The translations under genes and the position numbers were made by a program. Source: Pseudomonadota bacterium (lineage in GTDB: Bacteria; Myxococcota_A; Bradymonadia; UBA4248). Taken from it: a DNA stretch of 7,577 nucleotides. Below, piece by piece: positions 5,214-7,577 of the stretch (position 1 is the first letter of the stretch; each line of letters begins with the position of its first letter). The notes below the pieces were generated by a model, which saw only the letters and a program-made list of their open reading frames with translations, searched no databases and was not told the DNA's origin. The stretch is taken from the NCBI GenBank assembly GCA_009786045.1, contig WQTY01000055.1:1896-9472 (forward strand), in the 5' to 3' direction.

Positions 5214-6704
5214 TCACGGACAGTCGGCGCTGGTACAGGCGTTGAGGGCGCGTTGCCATGCGAACCGGTGGCTTTGTCGCCAGGCGTCATCTTTTTGTGG
5301 TGAGAATTCGGCCGATTTTCGCCAAATCTTTGAGATGCTGTCTGTATTCGGATAAAGGCCGATGCCGATGGCGGCAAGCATGGCAGCGCCCAGAGCAGTC
5401 GTTTGCAGGCTTTCCGGGCGTTGAAGTGTACAATTGAGGAGATCTGCCTGCATTTGCATGAGCAGGTTGTTGATGCTTGCACCGCCGTCTGCTTTGAGGA
5501 TGGAGATGGCGCTGCCCAGGTCTTTTGTCATGGCCTCAAGGAGGTCTGTATTTTGCTGGCAGATTCCCATAAGGGCTGCGCGTGCGATGTGAGCACGGGT
5601 TGTGCTGCGGGTGAGGCCAAGGAGGGCGCCTTTGGCTTCGGGCATCCAGTGAGGTGCGCCCAATCCGGTGAGCGCGGGAATGAGCAAAACACCATGGGTG
5701 TCCTCGACACTTCGCGCGAGTGCTTCGACATCTGATGAAGACTGAATGATGCCCAGCCCATCGCACAGCCATTGAATAAGGGCGCCGGCGACGAAGGTAC
5801 TCCCCTCAAGGGCATAGGTGGGGGTTGATCCTATTTTCCATGCGCAGGTGGCGATGAGTCCGTGCTGGGATCGAACGATGTGCTGGCCTGTGTTGAGGAG
5901 AAGGAAGGCACCTGTACCAAATGTGCATTTGGCTGAACCGATTTCGAAGCATGATTGCCCAAAGAGGGCCGCCTGCTGGTCGCCTGCCAGGCCGGCAATG
6001 GGAATGCCGTCAGGGAGGCCCGGTACGCGATGGGTATACCCAAGGCACGTGGCATTGTCGTGGATAACGGGCAGGATAGCTCTGGGGATATTAAAGAGCG
6101 CCAGGAGGTCATCATCCCAGGCGAGCGTTTCCAGGTTCATCAGGAGTGTGCGGGATGCGTTGGAGGGGTCTGTGGCGTGGACACGGCCTCCGGTGAGCTG
6201 CCACAGGAGATAGCTGTCGATGGTGCCAAAGGCGAGGTTTCCATTTTCGGCATTTCGCTGTTGGTTGGTTGCATCAAGGAGCCATCGGATTTTCGTGGCA
6301 GAAAAGTATGGGTCACAGAGCAGACCGGTTTTTTGTGCCACCATGGGCTCCAGGCCATCCTCTTTGAGGCGGCGGCACATGGAGGCTGTCCGGCGGCATT
6401 GCCAGACAATGGCATTGTGGATGGCATGGCCATTTTGCCGCTCCCACAGAACGGTGGTTTCGCGTTGGTTGGTTACCCCCAGGGCCACGATATCCCGTGT
6501 GTCGATTCGGGTCTTGGCGATGGCAGCGCCGATGGCGTCCAGCACCGTTTGCCAGATATCATCCGGGCGATGTTCGACATGGTTTGGGGCAGGATAGACT
6601 TGTGGGAGTTCAGTCGATGCCATTCCACGGATGCGAAGGTTTTCATCCACGACGATGACAGTGGTGGCCGTGGTTCCCTGGTCGATGGCCATGATGTATG
6701 GCAT
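5214..6704 (-). CDS. glpK: Glycerol kinase
   Basis: This cytosolic FGGY-family kinase makes sn-glycerol 3-phosphate from glycerol and ATP, the entry step of glycerol use. It has 496 residues, full length (E. coli has 502). The N-terminal phosphate loop is AIDQGTTAT (6-14). Glycerol-site residues are present: Arg81-Glu82 in TNQRETT, Tyr133 in DPYFS, Asp242 in GLAGDQQAALFGQ and Phe267 in FGTGAFLLLNTG. The C-terminal ATP-site motif is LKADGGASINNLLMQ (403-417). GGAGA stands five bases before the ATG at 6704. The loop before GLAGDQQ reads PDGIPI where E. coli has GTRIPI, so the arginine used for fructose-1,6-bisphosphate inhibition is missing. No glpF or glpD is in view. It follows groEL after 291 bp and probably has its own promoter, which I could not place. 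Xylulokinase and other FGGY sugar kinases are excluded by the close match to GlpK motifs. Confidence 0.97.
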   Translation of the reverse strand: MPYIMAIDQGTTATTVIVVDENLRIRGMASTELPQVYPAPNHVEHRPDDIWQTVLDAIGAAIAKTRIDTRDIVALGVTNQRETTVLWERQNGHAIHNAIVWQCRRTASMCRRLKEDGLEPMVAQKTGLLCDPYFSATKIRWLLDATNQQRNAENGNLAFGTIDSYLLWQLTGGRVHATDPSNASRTLLMNLETLAWDDDLLALFNIPRAILPVIHDNATCLGYTHRVPGLPDGIPIAGLAGDQQAALFGQSCFEIGSAKCTFGTGAFLLLNTGQHIVRSQHGLIATCAWKIGSTPTYALEGSTFVAGALIQWLCDGLGIIQSSSDVEALARSVEDTHGVLLIPALTGLGAPHWMPEAKGALLGLTRSTTRAHIARAALMGICQQNTDLLEAMTKDLGSAISILKADGGASINNLLMQMQADLLNCTLQRPESLQTTALGAAMLAAIGIGLYPNTDSISKIWRKSAEFSPQKDDAWRQSHRFAWQRALNACTSADCP

Positions 6705-6995
6705 GGGTATCTCCGATGCAGCAACAAAGGATCAAAATAGAAGACGCCGCGCTTCGCAGGGGTGTCGAGTTCTAGCGCTCCTCTCAACGATTCAGTATTC
6801 GTCTGTCGCATGTCCTTTGCCTCAGAGCTGCAAGCATAAGCAGATTCGCTTCACTTCCGCCCGCAAGGCGAGGCATGTGGCTTCAAACGATGCACTTTGT
6901 TACCTTACCCACAAGCGATACGTAGAGACAAGGCATGCCTTGTTTGTACAGCGCAGGGGGTGTGGGGGGAACAAGTTCCCCCACAAAAAACAGGT
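6705..6995. other. Intergenic gap between groEL and glpK, with a 16-bp perfect palindrome
   Basis: No gene is supported in this gap. It holds a gene-end hairpin next to groEL (6961-6985) and a perfect 16-bp palindrome, ACAAGGCATGCCTTGT, at 6928-6943, about 225 bases upstream of glpK. The palindrome has no T-run on either side, so an operator-like dyad is more likely than a terminator. I found no convincing -35/-10 pair for glpK. Short minus frames starting near 6811 run straight into glpK out of frame and look non-coding. Confidence 0.55.
6961..6985. repeat. Gene-end hairpin after groEL, copy 2 of a dispersed palindrome
   Basis: TGTGGGGGGAAC (6961-6972) and GTTCCCCCACA (6975-6985) pair with one bulged G around AA. 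The hairpin lies ten bases past the groEL stop. As in the glpK copy, on the minus strand a T-run (TTTTTT) precedes rather than follows the stem. It is therefore not a textbook intrinsic terminator for groEL, though it may still act as a 3'-end structure. Confidence 0.7.
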
Positions 6996-7577
6996 CTAGT
7001 CGTCGCAGCCGTGGCAATCACCGCCGGAGCAGCAGCCAGACTTTTTGTCGTCTTTTTTGGGTTTATCGACGATGAGTGCTTCGGTCGTCAGGAGCAGTCC
7101 GGCGACGGAGGCTGCATTTTGGAGCGCCACGCGAGCCACCTTGGCCGGATCCAGGATGCCGTCGGCAATGAGATCGCCGTAGGTGTCGCTGGCTGCGTTA
7201 TAGCCAAAACTAAAGTCATCTTTTTCAAGTACCTTGGCAATGACAACGCTTGGTTCAACGCCGGCATTCTTGGCGATTTGCCTTGCCGGTTCCTCAAGCG
7301 CACGACGCAGGATACCGATGCCGAATGCCTCAGCATCGTCCAGCTTCAGCTGATCCAGTGCCTTGATGGCGCGCAGATATGCTGTGCCGCCACCGGGGAT
7401 GACGCCCTCTTCGAAAGCCGCACGCGTGGCGTGCAATGCATCGTCGACGCGATCTTTGCGCTCTTTCATTTCGGATTCTGTGGCGGCGCCGATCTTGATG
7501 ACGGCTACGCCACCCGACAGCTTGGCCAAACGCTCCTGAAGCTTTTCGCGGTCGTAGTCGCTCTTGGCTTCTTCGAC
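6996..7577 (-). CDS. groEL: Chaperonin GroEL, C-terminal part, cut by the window edge
   Basis: This is the C-terminal 193 residues of the 60-kDa chaperonin, which forms the double-ring ATP-driven folding cage in the cytosol. The frame is open to base 7577 and begins [20 protein letters not shown], the classical GroEL segment, so about two thirds of the gene lies to the right. The fragment covers the end of the apical domain, [13 protein letters not shown], the second intermediate hinge, and the equatorial domain with [13 protein letters not shown], the nucleotide-pocket region [12 protein letters not shown] and [19 protein letters not shown]. The tail is odd: after [12 protein letters not shown] come [12 protein letters not shown] in place of the usual Gly-Gly-Met repeats. 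The stop TAG is at 6996-6998. groES, if present, should lie upstream outside the window. Regulation cannot be judged from this fragment. Confidence 0.97.
   Translation of the reverse strand, partial: VEEAKSDYDREKLQERLAKLSGGVAVIKIGAATESEMKERKDRVDDALHATRAAFEEGVIPGGGTAYLRAIKALDQLKLDDAEAFGIGILRRALEEPARQIAKNAGVEPSVVIAKVLEKDDFSFGYNAASDTYGDLIADGILDPAKVARVALQNAASVAGLLLTTEALIVDKPKKDDKKSGCCSGGDCHGCDD

Noticed and set aside
4854..5303. Open plus frame with 16-residue repeats, and a matching minus frame at 5042-5482
   Set aside because: The frames stay open only because the 48-bp DNA repeat is a multiple of three. They overlap glpK and the RRM leader, and their composition is repeat-driven and not protein-like.
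5955..6740. Long plus-strand open frame (261 codons) antisense to glpK
   Set aside because: The opposite strand encodes an unmistakable glycerol kinase; the plus translation has no recognisable domain.

Overview
The window is bacterial DNA of moderate G+C, densely coded, with protein-folding genes making up most of it. The GroEL fragment, the glycerol kinase and the RRM protein look Gram-negative-like (roughly proteobacterial or deltaproteobacterial in flavour). The sequence alone does not fix a phylum, and the four-helix membrane protein and GC-rich intergenic hairpins recall families I associate with anaerobes. Every recognisable gene except a fragment at the left edge is on the minus strand, so the natural reading is right to left.

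Reading on the minus strand: the C-terminal 193 residues of the chaperonin GroEL (6996-7577) end in an unusual Cys/His-rich tail. A 291-bp gap follows, holding a hairpin just after the groEL stop and a 16-bp perfect palindrome. Next is a full-length glycerol kinase, glpK (5214-6704). Between glpK and the next gene lie about 410 bp of non-coding DNA. Its first half is a cluster of GC-rich hairpins with a 48-bp tandem repeat. Its second half is a promoter and a 5' leader with two perfect hairpins for a small glycine-rich RRM RNA-binding protein (4456-4803). That gene ends at a strong intrinsic terminator (4399-4431).

After a 160-bp spacer with a good sigma-70-type promoter come grpE (3059-4237) and dnaK (1227-3053). 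They are 5 bp apart and surely co-transcribed. A four-helix membrane protein of unknown function (226-1152) follows 74 bp later with no visible terminator or promoter between, and may belong to the same operon. No dnaJ, hrcA or CIRCE element is visible. At the far left, the tail of an unidentified plus-strand gene (1-198) converges on this operon and stops inside an intrinsic terminator.

GrpE and DnaK form the nucleotide-exchange/ATPase pair of the Hsp70 cycle, and GroEL is the chaperonin. The RRM protein is of the type often linked to cold or RNA-structure stress. The region therefore reads as a stress/proteostasis neighbourhood with a metabolic gene (glpK) inserted. The most unusual items are the GrpE, about twice normal length, with three Trp-containing repeats and six near-perfect heptads ahead of the exchange domain; the Cys-rich GroEL tail; a DnaK with a divergent substrate-binding domain and no C-terminal tail; and the hairpin-rich intergenic DNA. 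I see no CRISPR array, transposase, phage gene or tRNA/rRNA gene.
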